Shown: in pieces, positions 7,301-15,777 of the stretch
How the letters are laid out: the number at the start of each line of letters is the position of its first letter
How positions within the stretch are numbered: position 1 is the first letter of the stretch
From: JALHMI01 sp964598535
GTDB lineage: Bacteria > Planctomycetota > Planctomycetia > Pirellulales > PALSA-1355
Assembly: GCA_964598535.1 (NCBI GenBank)
Contig: CAZRCI010000007.1
Location: 62,001-126,000, forward strand
Direction of reading: 5' to 3'
DNA: 64,000 nt
Program-made: the position numbers and the translations under genes
Notes under the pieces: generated by a model
Database searches by the model: none
What the model was told of the DNA's origin: nothing
The model's input: only the letters and a program-made list of their open reading frames with translations

Positions 7301-10138
7301 ATGTTGCGCGAACTTGCCGGATTCTTTACGCATCTGCTCGACGTCGAAGGCTTTCCGCCCCGTTGGCATTGCGGCGTCTGGAGCGAAGCCCACGGATGGT
7401 TGCACATCCTCTCGGACCTGGGTGTCTGGACGGCGTATCTGGCCATCCCGCTGGTGCTGTGGTATTTCGTGCTGCGCCGCCGGACACTGCCCTTCCGCTA
7501 TATGTTCGTGCTTTTTGGGGCGTTCATCATTTTCTGCGGCACGACGCATCTGATGGAAGCGATCATCTTCTGGTGGCCTGCGTATCGACTGGCGGGCATG
7601 CTCAAGCTCGCCACGGCGATCGTCTCCTGGGGCACGGTCATCGCCCTGGTGCCGCTGGCGCCCAAAGTCCTGAGCATCCGAACTCCGGAAGAGCTGGCGA
7701 CGATCGTCGAAGAGCGGACCGCGCAATTGAATCGGGAGATCGAGGTGCGCCGCCACACGGAACGAGAACTGGCTCGGCAGCGGCAACTGCTGGAGGTAAC
7801 GCTGTCGAGCATTGGCGACGCGGTCATTGCCACCGACACCGACACCCGGATTACCTTCATGAACCCGGTCGCCGAATCGCTCACCGGCTACACGAATCGT
7901 GACGCGATTGGCAGGCCGCTGGACGAGGTGTTTCGGATTGCCAATGAGCGCACCCGGCAGCCGGTGGAAACGCCGTGCGAAGCGGTGCTGCGTGACGGCG
8001 TGATCGTGGGGCTGGCGAACCATACGATACTGATCGCCGCCGACGGAAGGGAAACGCCGATCGATGATAGTGCCGCTCCGATCCGCGATAGCGAAGGCAC
8101 TGTTCTTGGCGTCGTGCTGGTATTTCGCGACGCCACGGAACAGCGCGGCTACGTGGAAACACAAGAGCGGCTGGCCGCGATCGTGGAGAACTCGCAAGAC
8201 GCGATCATCAGCCAGGATCTCGACGGCACGATCCTTAGCTGGAACCAGGGTGCCCAAACGTTGTTTGGCTTCACTGCGGAGGAAGCCATCGGACAGCCCA
8301 TTGAGATCATCGTTCCGCCGGACATGCGGGCCGAGCACCAGCGATCGATGCAGGCCCTGCGCCATGGCGAGCCGGTGCATCATCTGGACACTTTTCGCAT
8401 TCGAAAGGACGGAAGCCGGCTCGAAGTTTCCAGCCGCATCTCGCCGATCCGCGGCGGCGAAGGGGAGGTCATCGGTGCTTCCAAAATCTCCCATGACATT
8501 TCGAGCCAAAAGCACAACGAACGCGTGTTGCGGCTTTTCTCGGACGCGGGAATCGTGCTTTCCGATCTCTCGGAGGAAGCCAACATGCTGGACCGCCTGG
8601 CACGGATGGCGGTCCCGCTGTTTGCCGACTGGTGTGTGATCAGCCTGGTTGACGCGCACGGCCAGATTCAAGTGGTAGGTCGCGCGCACGGCGATGAATC
8701 GATGCAAGGCGTGCTCGACGAGTGCCTCACGCGCTATCCGCTCGAATGGAATTCCTATTCGATCACGGTGAACGTGCTGCAATCCGGAAAACCAGAGTTG
8801 ATCCAAGACGTGCCGCCGTCGATGCTTACTTCCCTGGCGACAGGCGAATATCATCGGCGGCTGTTGGAGCAACTCAACCCGAAATCGGTTGTCGCGGTTC
8901 CCATCGTGATCCGAGGCACCACCGTAGGCGCCATCACGTTCGCGGCCTGTGATTCGTATCATGGGTATGCGCTCGACGACCTGGCCGTTGCCGTGGAACT
9001 TGCGCGCCGGGCAGCGACCGCGCTTGAGAATGTCCGGCTATACCATGAGCTTCAAGAAGCGCAGCGTCAGAAGGACGACTTCCTAGCGATGCTGGCCCAC
9101 GAGCTTCGCAACCCGCTGGCGGCGATCCAGTATGCGAACGAAATCGCGCAACTCTCGCAAGAATCCGGCGAGGAAGCCCGCGACACGATCAACCGGCAAG
9201 TGAAGAATCTCGCGCACCTGATTGATGACTTGCTGGACGTATCCAGGATTACGCGCGACAAAATCCACCTCAAGCGGGAGAACGTGGATGGGGCCGCGCT
9301 CGTGCGCCGCGCGACGGCCAGCATTCAACCGCTGATCACCGCCAAACAGCATCGGCTGCGCGTCGAGGTGTCGGGGCAGCCGTTGCCGCTGTTCGTCGAT
9401 CCGACGCGTTTCGAGCAGATCCTGGTGAATTTGCTCAGCAATGCCGCCAAGTACACGCCCAACGGCGGCGAAATCACGATCCGCGCGCTCGCCGAAGGCG
9501 ATCGTGCGACATTCCAGGTGCAAGACAACGGCATCGGCATTCCCACGGAATCGCTGCCACGCGTGTTCGAGCTGTTCACGCAAGTGGACAATTCGCTCGA
9601 TCGCTCGCAAGGCGGGCTGGGCATCGGCCTGACGGTCGTTCGCCGCCTGGCCGAAATGCACGGCGGAAGCGTGTCGGCAGACAGCACCGGCCTGGGACAA
9701 GGCAGTGTCTTTACCGTGCAACTACCGCTCAGCGCCGCGCAAGAAGGCAGCGGCGCGCCGATCGAGACACGCATGGCCAAGACACGGCCGCGGCGAATCC
9801 TAGTCGTGGACGACAATGTCGATACGGCCCACAGCGTGGCCACGCTACTTCAATTGGCCGGTCACGAAGTCGCGGTTGCGCACGACGGCCTGGCGGCCGT
9901 CGAGGCTGCGCGAAGAAACCGTCCGGAGATCGTGGTGCTCGACATTGGACTGCCGGGGCTCGACGGCTATATGGTAGCGCGCAAGTTGCGAGATGATCCC
10001 GAGCTAGCACATGCCAAGCTGATTGCGGTTTCTGGATATGGTCAGCCGGAAGATCGGCGCCGCGCATACGAGGCGGGTTTTGACGCTCATCTGATAAAGC
10101 CGGTTTCGTTCGACAAGCTGCTGGAGCTGATCGCCTGA
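7301..10138 (+). CDS. Hybrid sensor histidine kinase with ETR1-type ethylene-binding domain
   Basis: A 945-residue membrane sensor. ATG 7301 is preferred because GGAG (7287-7290) precedes it; a longer frame upstream lacks family similarity. Residues about 30-125 hold three membrane helices matching plant ETR1 without gaps at an offset of 14: Asp39, Tyr46, Ile49, Pro50, Phe72, Ile76, Cys79 and His83 fall on ETR1 Asp25, Tyr32, Ile35, Pro36, Phe58, Ile62, Cys65 and His69. Cys and His bind Cu(I) and ethylene in ETR1. A coiled linker, two PAS domains (about 160-410), a GAF domain and HisKA (HELRNP, His600) follow. Next come the HATPase boxes (NLLSNAAKYTPNGG, DNGIGIP, GGLGIGLT) and a C-terminal receiver domain with Asp881. 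All catalytic residues look intact. Ethylene sensing is inferred; no output gene is adjacent, so the signalling partner is unknown. Confidence 0.93.
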   Translation: MLRELAGFFTHLLDVEGFPPRWHCGVWSEAHGWLHILSDLGVWTAYLAIPLVLWYFVLRRRTLPFRYMFVLFGAFIIFCGTTHLMEAIIFWWPAYRLAGMLKLATAIVSWGTVIALVPLAPKVLSIRTPEELATIVEERTAQLNREIEVRRHTERELARQRQLLEVTLSSIGDAVIATDTDTRITFMNPVAESLTGYTNRDAIGRPLDEVFRIANERTRQPVETPCEAVLRDGVIVGLANHTILIAADGRETPIDDSAAPIRDSEGTVLGVVLVFRDATEQRGYVETQERLAAIVENSQDAIISQDLDGTILSWNQGAQTLFGFTAEEAIGQPIEIIVPPDMRAEHQRSMQALRHGEPVHHLDTFRIRKDGSRLEVSSRISPIRGGEGEVIGASKISHDISSQKHNERVLRLFSDAGIVLSDLSEEANMLDRLARMAVPLFADWCVISLVDAHGQIQVVGRAHGDESMQGVLDECLTRYPLEWNSYSITVNVLQSGKPELIQDVPPSMLTSLATGEYHRRLLEQLNPKSVVAVPIVIRGTTVGAITFAACDSYHGYALDDLAVAVELARRAATALENVRLYHELQEAQRQKDDFLAMLAHELRNPLAAIQYANEIAQLSQESGEEARDTINRQVKNLAHLIDDLLDVSRITRDKIHLKRENVDGAALVRRATASIQPLITAKQHRLRVEVSGQPLPLFVDPTRFEQILVNLLSNAAKYTPNGGEITIRALAEGDRATFQVQDNGIGIPTESLPRVFELFTQVDNSLDRSQGGLGIGLTVVRRLAEMHGGSVSADSTGLGQGSVFTVQLPLSAAQEGSGAPIETRMAKTRPRRILVVDDNVDTAHSVATLLQLAGHEVAVAHDGLAAVEAARRNRPEIVVLDIGLPGLDGYMVARKLRDDPELAHAKLIAVSGYGQPEDRRRAYEAGFDAHLIKPVSFDKLLELIA

Positions 10139-10176
10139 GATGCGCCTGCAGTGCGGCGGCGAAAAACGGTCAGCGC

Positions 10177-10238
10177 AAAAAAAGAGCCCCCGGAAAGGCT
10201 GTGTCCCAGGGGGGCAGAGGACAGCAACCTTTTCCGGG
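10177..10238 (-). terminator. Intrinsic terminator of the candidate RNA
   Basis: On the minus strand, the arm CCCGGAAAAGG...CTGTCC (10219-10238) pairs with GGAC-CAGCCTTTCCGGG (10189-10206), leaving a G/C-rich loop. It is followed by GGGCTC and seven T's (complement of 10177-10183). It has the T tract only in the minus-strand direction, so it does not serve the histidine kinase gene. Confidence 0.65.
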
Positions 10239-10503
10239 AGCGATTGGACGATGCCGCAAGGTCGAGCGACCCGCTGGGGGCCCTTGAACCTGCGCCTTCG
10301 CACTTGTACGCGAAGCGTACTGCCCGCATCCATGCCGGCAGGTTCCGCTTCGTGGTCCGCAGCGACAAACCGGTTCTTGCGAGCGATTCGCCGCCGGTGC
10401 AGACCCATCCAATTGGATTGGTAGTGTTTCGTTTTGTTCGTTTCTTCGAAAGCAGCATCGCGGCGGCTGGTGGTCGTCCGCTCGCCGGTTTGCCCTCGAC
10501 GTG
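10177..10503 (-). ncRNA. Candidate structured small RNA (about 325 nt), no known family recognised
   Basis: On the minus strand a good promoter (10511-10539) and a strong intrinsic terminator (10177-10238) bracket about 325 bases that contain no convincing protein. The interior is rich in inverted repeats. An eight-base stem GAACCTGC/GCAGGTTC encloses about 44 bases including a perfect GTACGC/GCGTAC hairpin (10306-10320), and there is a GGTCG/CGACC hairpin at 10260-10271. The upstream minus-strand gene already has its own terminator at 10597-10642, so read-through does not explain the second terminator. I looked for tmRNA, RNase P, SRP and 6S hallmarks and found none. It could still be a diverged 6S-like or regulatory RNA. 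Confidence 0.45.
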
Positions 10504-10510
10504 AGGCGGG

Positions 10511-10539
10511 AGAATATGAGAATCGCCGATGAGGGTCAA
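10511..10539 (-). promoter_or_regulatory. Predicted promoter of the candidate RNA
   Basis: Minus strand: -35 TTGACC (10534-10539), exactly 17 bases, then -10 TATTCT (10511-10516). The predicted start is near 10503. Both hexamers match four or five of six consensus positions. Confidence 0.5.
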
Positions 10540-10596
10540 GGGCGGTTTCTGACGAGTTTCTCGATGAATTTCGAGTGTGACAGCACGCCAGCGCAA

Positions 10597-10642
10597 TAAA
10601 AAACCAAGCGGTCCGAGAGTCGTGCTCGCGGACCGCCTGGTT
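10597..10642 (-). terminator. Intrinsic terminator of the MORN-repeat gene
   Basis: Minus strand: an 18-base arm beginning AACCAGGCGGTCCGCGAG pairs almost perfectly with the arm ending CTCGGACCGCTTGGTT across a five-base loop, and T residues follow (complement of 10598-10603). It lies 28 bases after the stop codon at 10670. Confidence 0.8.
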
Positions 10643-10669
10643 GCTTGAAGCGTGACCGATGACCAACGG

Positions 10670-12073
10670 TTAGCGAACCATCGGCCGCGGCTGGCCTTTG
10701 GCCGGCGGCGCGGGTCGCCGAGCGGTGTTGGCCGGCGTTTTGGTGGCCTTGGGCACCGTGGGAGCAGCCAGAGGGACATCCAGTTGGCGTGGCGTTTCGA
10801 TCACAACGCCTTCGGAATGCGATAGATCGGCCGACTGCACGACGCGACCATCCTCTTGCCACCAGGTCCAGCGGCCGGTGGGGTTTCCGTTGACGTATTC
10901 GCCCTGGATCGACTTCTGGCCGTTGGCGTGCCACCAGACCCAGTCGCCATCCTGCTTGCCGCGATTGAAGCTGCCTTCGAGGGCCCGTTGGCCATTCGAG
11001 TGCCACCAGGTGAACTTGCCGACTTGTAAGTCATGCTCGTAGGCGCCTTGGAGTTGCACTTGCCCGCTGGCAAACCAGTTCGTCGAGGGGCCATGCTTTT
11101 CGTCCTTGCCGGACTTTACGGTGGTCAGGAGCTTGCAATTCCACCAATCGTCGGGCGAATGTTCGACATCTTTGGCGAACAGGTACACGCCCTCCGACTT
11201 CTTGGCCTTTCCGCCCTGGTAGTAGTTCGTTTTGGTGGCGAGCTTGCGGCCTTCTTCGTAGGTTTCCTTGACGCGGAGTGCCCCGTCGGGCGCCCACTCG
11301 TAGTACAAGCCTTGCATGTCACCGTTTACGAACTGGGCTTCGCGCATCTTGTTGCCATTGGCAAACCACCAGGTCGACGGTCCGTTGCGTTTGCCCTTGG
11401 AAAACGACCACTGGCTGATCTTGCGAGTCTTGCCGTCGTAGATCGTCCACAGGCCGTCGAGCAGGTCGTTCTTGAACTCGGCCTGCGAGATGAACGGTCC
11501 GGGAAACTGCGAATAGGGGGCCTTCGACAGCAGGTTGGCTTCCTGCACGCTGCGATACCAGCGAATCCAGACTCCCGTTCGATTTCCGTATTCGTACTGT
11601 CCCTGAACTTGCAGGTTGCCGCGTTCGTCCCACATTTTCCACGAACCGTGGTTGATGTAGTTGCCTTGAACATCCTGCGTCGTTTGACGTTCGATCCGGA
11701 CCTTGCCGTTGGGGTAGCGTTCTTTGATCGTTTCGACGTCCTGCTCGGTTTCGGCGGCATCATCGGACGACGCTTCTTTCGCTTCGCTCGGGTCGGCTTC
11801 TTCGCTCGCATCGAGCGGCTCGTCGGTCGATTGGTCGAGCGGCTGGGCAGTTTCGTCGTCCGCCGTGTATGGATAAGAGTCGTATTCGCCGTCCGATGCG
11901 GTCAATTCTTCATCGGGGGGTAGTTCGACGACATAATCCGCTGCCGCGGGCGCATGCGCCGCCTGAACTACCGGCTCGGCTGGCTTGCGGCCATCGGCGG
12001 CTTGCGTTGGCGTTGCCGAGACCAGCGCCATTCCCAGGGTGAGCGGCGTGATCCAGTTCGTGGCGCGTAACAT
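10670..12073 (-). CDS. Exported MORN/YwqK-type repeat protein
   Basis: A 467-residue protein. ATG 12073 is chosen over the upstream 12094 because AAGGAG lies six bases before it. A signal peptide (MLRATNWITPLTLGMALVSATPTQA) is followed by an acidic, disordered stretch to about residue 120 (many D/E, DEPLDASEEAD). The rest is a run of MORN-like units: HGSWKMWDERGN, TGVWIRWY, NGPSTWWFANGN, QGLYYEW, HGPSTNWFASGQ, VGKFTWWHSNGQ, DGDWVWWHANGQ and TGRWTWWQEDG. Bacterial proteins of this kind are often labelled YwqK-like antitoxins, but this one is exported and has no toxin partner. A surface or periplasmic binding role is more likely. The tail is Pro/Lys-rich. It lies downstream of the 889-residue protein on the same strand. 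Confidence 0.82.
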   Translation of the reverse strand: MLRATNWITPLTLGMALVSATPTQAADGRKPAEPVVQAAHAPAAADYVVELPPDEELTASDGEYDSYPYTADDETAQPLDQSTDEPLDASEEADPSEAKEASSDDAAETEQDVETIKERYPNGKVRIERQTTQDVQGNYINHGSWKMWDERGNLQVQGQYEYGNRTGVWIRWYRSVQEANLLSKAPYSQFPGPFISQAEFKNDLLDGLWTIYDGKTRKISQWSFSKGKRNGPSTWWFANGNKMREAQFVNGDMQGLYYEWAPDGALRVKETYEEGRKLATKTNYYQGGKAKKSEGVYLFAKDVEHSPDDWWNCKLLTTVKSGKDEKHGPSTNWFASGQVQLQGAYEHDLQVGKFTWWHSNGQRALEGSFNRGKQDGDWVWWHANGQKSIQGEYVNGNPTGRWTWWQEDGRVVQSADLSHSEGVVIETPRQLDVPLAAPTVPKATKTPANTARRPAPPAKGQPRPMVR

Positions 12074-12244
12074 TCCGCACTCCTTTGCTAGCATGAAAGT
12101 TCAGCACAGTCCCTACGTTGGTGCTAAACGGTTCTCATCGGAAGTATCGGCACGTCCCCCCCGGCCGCTTGTGGGGATTTTTCTGCCCCTGCTTGAAATT
12201 GGCACCGCGAAACAAGCCACACATCGGGCGCGGGGGGCCAGCCG

Positions 12245-14914
12245 TTACTCGGGCTTCCGGGCCACACGACTCGACACGCGCCGAGGGCTGTAAGCCAGGC
12301 CGATCCAACCGTCTTCAATGGTGAATTGACTCATCTGCAATTCCCGCAATCGCGCGTCCTCGGTCACCGAGCCTGGCAAGAGCCGCAGATCTCGGTTCTT
12401 CGATAGCACCTTCGAAAAGATCGCCCGCAACTTGAACTCGATCTTTCCGCGCATGCTCTGGCCATCGAGACGCAACTGATAATGCGGATCGGTATCGCGC
12501 ACAAAAAGCGCGGCCAGGCTTTCGGTCTTGGGAACGTAGTACGCCCGTACTTGGAAGTCGCGCCAGCGGCTTCCTTCGTGCGTCAATTCCTTGATCGCAA
12601 AGGTAACCTCCAGCCGGCCGTCGACGGTTTGAATCCGCGCGGCATCGCGATCGGCAAAGGTGATTCGCACGTCCTCCGGCAGATCTTCTTGCCGCGCGAG
12701 CTCCGGTTGGCCGAGCTTCTGGGCCACCCAGCCAAAGAGTTCCAAGAGCTCAAACGTTTTACCTTCGAGGTCGAGCACTGCGAGCATGTTGTTTAAGGCG
12801 GACTGATGGACCTGTAGACTGAACCAGCTATCCGAGGGCGCTCGCGGCCTGGGAGTAAACGCGCCAAGCTGATCGTCGCTGGCGAGGCGCAAACGTCCGA
12901 CGGCCCGCTGGTCGGTCGTCGCCAGCGAAATCGGCACGAGTTCTAATCCAAGACGTTTGAGCGTGGCGCCCTGCCCGGCCTGCATGTTTCGTTCAGCTTC
13001 CGTCAATCGCGACTGCACTTCGCTGTCGAGTTGCTGCAACGCTCGCGTTGCGACCTTGGCTTCGGTTTGGCGGCGAGCTTCGGTGCTGACCTCGTCATGT
13101 TGCGTGCGCGCGATGTTGCGAACCACGGAACCGACAATCGGCACGTTGTCGTAGTCGGTCTCCATGGCCACCAGGTAGTTGTAGTTGTTTTCGGCTTCGG
13201 CGATGGCCGGCCAGACCAGCAAGCCCTTGGGCCCGAAGACCATCAGCTTTCGCACCAAAAACGTCGACTGTCCCCGATTGCGAAAACGAGCCGGCCCGGC
13301 GTCGGAAACCGTATTGGCGGCAACTCGCCCGTGAGCTTCGAGACCAATGCGGATTCGTTCCGGATCGGGAACGAATAGCACGGAAAGCTTGGTGAACGTA
13401 CTGCTGTGGCCACGCACCGGCACGTTTACCACCGTGTCGCGTACCGGCGAGTCGATGCGCCCCGGCTGCGGAACCAGCCGGTTCGCCAACTGGACATTAA
13501 CGGCCACGCGAAGATTTGCATTGCGATAGTGCGTGTCGAGGTGTGCCGCCATCGTCTGGGCAGCTCGGCCACGCAAGGCGGTCAGATGTTGATAGTCGGC
13601 GGCGACCGCCGCGGCGTCACTCGCCAGGCCGGTGTATTCGAGCTCCTCGATGTTCGCGAGCAGCCGATTCACCTCAAACTCGTCGGCCAGCCAGGCTTGA
13701 AGCTCATTCTGAAGGTCGACCAGCGGCCCGCCCGAGATAAATTTGCGTTGCACGTCTGAGAGCTTGCGCGAGTTCATGCGTTCGAGCGTGCGGCGCGCGA
13801 CATCTTGCCGCACCTTGAGCGATGCTCCGCTGGCGGCCGCCGCTTGGAGCGACGCGAAATCAAGATAATCGCGCCAGGCCGTTCCCACCGCACCGTCTGC
13901 GGTGAGCCGCCCAAAGGCCTCGACGATTGGCCGGACTCTCGAAGCCACATCCTCCGCAGGCAAGACGCGAGGCGGGCTTTCCTCGAGATCCGCGGCCGCT
14001 TCCCAAACATCCACCCAACGCATCACGCCATAGCGGACCCGGGCGGCCTGCGATTCGAGCGATGGATCGGCTCCCGGCTGGAGCGCGTCGCGCGTTGCCA
14101 GCTCGCGGAGCGCCGCGAGCGTCGCGCGCTGCTGGCCCAGCTCGCTCGCATGGCATAGTTCGTTGATCAACTGGCTTGCCCGAGAAACCCAGACGAGCTG
14201 CGCGTCTTCATGGGCCAGATCCGAGAGCTGGGCCAGCAGTTTCCGAGGTAACGGCCAGGTTGCTTGCAGAGTATTTTCGGGCTCCGCGGCAGCCTCGGGC
14301 TCCGCGGCAACGTCGAGTTCCGTGGGAAGTTCGGCGTCGGGCTCCTGTACGGGAGGCGCCTCCGACGGCGGCGGTTGTTGCGGTGCAAGCTGCCGCGGTA
14401 ATTCCTCCTCGACCAAGGGAGCTAACGTCTCCTGGGGCAATGGAGCGGCCGGTTCGAGACCGCGCGGCAATGCCGCCAACTCGATCGTCGGCGGTTCGAC
14501 CGGCGCCGGCATGGCAATGTCGATCGGTACGGCATCCTGGGGAACCTGATCGACCGCCGCAGCGTCTAGCGGAGAATCGTCCAAGCGGAAGTCTTCGGCA
14601 AAGTATGACGCCGGCGGCACCAGGATGCTCGGAGCAACGAGCGGGGTTTGTGGAAATTCAAATGGCTGAACGAATTCCATCTCGCTCGCGCGAGGCTCGA
14701 ACTCCGTGTCGTCCGCGATCTCCAATTCTTCGACCGGCGGCGCCGATTCGTGGGCAATTCGGGGCGAAACGCCCGCCGTCTTTTGCTGCGGCGGCGCATT
14801 ATTGCGCTGGGCTCGCCGCTCCCAAGCCCGCGGCGCCGCGAGGCTAAGCAGAAATAGGCACCCCAGGATCCCGAGATAGGGCCAGATTGGATTCGACTTC
14901 GACTTCTTCTTCAT
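12245..14914 (-). CDS. Large single-pass membrane protein of unknown function
   Basis: An 889-residue protein. ATG 14914 is preferred because AAGGGAG sits eight bases upstream and the chain then begins MKKKSKS, a typical basic N-terminus. One membrane helix (residues about 10-28) is followed by a long Pro/Glu/Ala-rich linker to about 235. A helical region and then a beta-rich C-terminal two-thirds come next (for example VAVNVQLANRLVPQPG, DTVVNVPVRGHSSTF, LVRKLMVFGPKGLLVWPAI). I recognise no catalytic motif. The layout suggests a protein anchored in the inner membrane with a large periplasmic domain. The neighbouring MORN protein downstream is also exported and may share its role. Planctomycete-restricted origin is likely but unproven here. 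Confidence 0.75.
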   Translation of the reverse strand: MKKKSKSNPIWPYLGILGCLFLLSLAAPRAWERRAQRNNAPPQQKTAGVSPRIAHESAPPVEELEIADDTEFEPRASEMEFVQPFEFPQTPLVAPSILVPPASYFAEDFRLDDSPLDAAAVDQVPQDAVPIDIAMPAPVEPPTIELAALPRGLEPAAPLPQETLAPLVEEELPRQLAPQQPPPSEAPPVQEPDAELPTELDVAAEPEAAAEPENTLQATWPLPRKLLAQLSDLAHEDAQLVWVSRASQLINELCHASELGQQRATLAALRELATRDALQPGADPSLESQAARVRYGVMRWVDVWEAAADLEESPPRVLPAEDVASRVRPIVEAFGRLTADGAVGTAWRDYLDFASLQAAAASGASLKVRQDVARRTLERMNSRKLSDVQRKFISGGPLVDLQNELQAWLADEFEVNRLLANIEELEYTGLASDAAAVAADYQHLTALRGRAAQTMAAHLDTHYRNANLRVAVNVQLANRLVPQPGRIDSPVRDTVVNVPVRGHSSTFTKLSVLFVPDPERIRIGLEAHGRVAANTVSDAGPARFRNRGQSTFLVRKLMVFGPKGLLVWPAIAEAENNYNYLVAMETDYDNVPIVGSVVRNIARTQHDEVSTEARRQTEAKVATRALQQLDSEVQSRLTEAERNMQAGQGATLKRLGLELVPISLATTDQRAVGRLRLASDDQLGAFTPRPRAPSDSWFSLQVHQSALNNMLAVLDLEGKTFELLELFGWVAQKLGQPELARQEDLPEDVRITFADRDAARIQTVDGRLEVTFAIKELTHEGSRWRDFQVRAYYVPKTESLAALFVRDTDPHYQLRLDGQSMRGKIEFKLRAIFSKVLSKNRDLRLLPGSVTEDARLRELQMSQFTIEDGWIGLAYSPRRVSSRVARKPE

Positions 14915-15392
14915 GCACCGCGCTCCCTTGTATGCGGGAAGCTCCTCCCGCGCACACACCGAGTCCACGTCACGCATCCGAATTGCAAGCCTCTGAGCGG
15001 TCGGATCGCCCGGGGCGAAGACGCTCTCGCAAAAGCGGCGTGACCATCCGCTTCCTTAGAATCGGTAGGCTCAAGACATGGAGTCGATTGAATGTTCGTA
15101 ATGAATCGATTGCGCCTCGCCGCGCTGGAAGACTGGGTAATTTCTAACGCGGCGCGGCCGACGATTTGCATCGCTCCATCGCCGGCCGCACAGCCTGGGC
15201 ACTCGCATAAGGCCGCCATTGGCCTTGGCAATATTGATGGAGATGGTGCGAGAGAGCACTGCGCGATAATCGGAATCCGCACGCTGGCCGGCAAGCGCGA
15301 CTGCTGGCTGTGGTAGCAGCCGCAAGCTTGCATAAGCGCAGTCGTCGCGAGGAGCTCAGACGAGGGCGTCAGGAACGAGCGTCTGCTGGCTG
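14915..15392. other. Intergenic stretch, no gene supported
   Basis: About 480 bases between the 889-residue protein and the cupin gene, both on the minus strand. Short open frames exist on both strands (for example 15071-15325 minus), but none has a ribosome site, conserved-looking sequence or sensible composition. The promoter of the large protein should be here; no clear hexamer pair was found. Confidence 0.5.
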
Positions 15393-15755
15393 CTATTCGA
15401 CGAGGACCGTGTCCTCGTGCTCATAGGCTGGCGCACAACAGCAAAGAAACACGAGCACTTCGCCGCCGGTGTTGGTGATTTCATGCTCGGCGCCCGGCGG
15501 AATAGCGATCGCATCGCCCGGTCCAACGTCGCGCGTCTCGGCGGCGATGCGCATGCGTCCCTGACCGCTAAGGATGTAGTAGATCTCTTCGGTGCGAGGG
15601 TGGTAATGGGGTGTGGTGCTTGCGCCCACGGGCAGGCGCGCTTCGGCCAGGCTTTGGTTGATGATGCACGAGTTGCGGTGCGCGAGCAACTCACGAATCT
15701 CGGAGCCGTCTTTGGTGGTGAAGCTTGGCACATGATCGCGGTTGTGGATGTCCAC
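15393..15755 (-). CDS. Single-domain cupin protein
   Basis: A 120-residue cupin with GTG start and AGGAG ten bases upstream. Cupin motif 1 is present as PHYHPRTEEIYYILSGQGRM, giving the metal ligands His, His and Glu; motif 2 is GPGDAIAIPPGAEHEITN with the fourth ligand His. It should fold as a small metal-binding beta barrel. Such proteins range from sugar isomerases to dioxygenases and ligand sensors; nothing in the sequence picks one. It lies 22 bases downstream of rsmD on the same strand and is probably in its operon. The C-terminal segment FLCCCAPAYEHEDT has three consecutive cysteines, which is unusual. Confidence 0.85.
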   Translation of the reverse strand: MDIHNRDHVPSFTTKDGSEIRELLAHRNSCIINQSLAEARLPVGASTTPHYHPRTEEIYYILSGQGRMRIAAETRDVGPGDAIAIPPGAEHEITNTGGEVLVFLCCCAPAYEHEDTVLVE

Positions 15756-15777
15756 GGCACGTGGCTCCTACGAGGCA

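Noticed and set aside
7226..8962. A 578-codon minus-strand frame over the sensor kinase
   Set aside because: It is antisense to the ethylene-binding, PAS and GAF regions; Arg/His-rich and without a domain.
10177..10503. tmRNA, RNase P RNA, SRP RNA or 6S RNA identity
   Set aside because: I looked for the tmRNA tag and T-arm, the RNase P core, the SRP GGAAG loop and the 6S closing-stem pattern and could not find them. A covariance-model search would settle it.
10087..10779. A 230-codon minus-strand frame covering the candidate RNA
   Set aside because: It runs through two intrinsic terminators, has no ribosome site and no recognisable family; the RNA explanation fits better.
10670..12073. YwqK-like antitoxin of a toxin-antitoxin pair
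   Set aside because: The protein has a signal peptide and no toxin gene is adjacent; the label comes only from the MORN-like repeats.
15071..15325. An 84-codon minus-strand frame in the 15 kb gap
   Set aside because: Composition is mixed and unlike neighbouring genes; no start signal and no similarity recognised.
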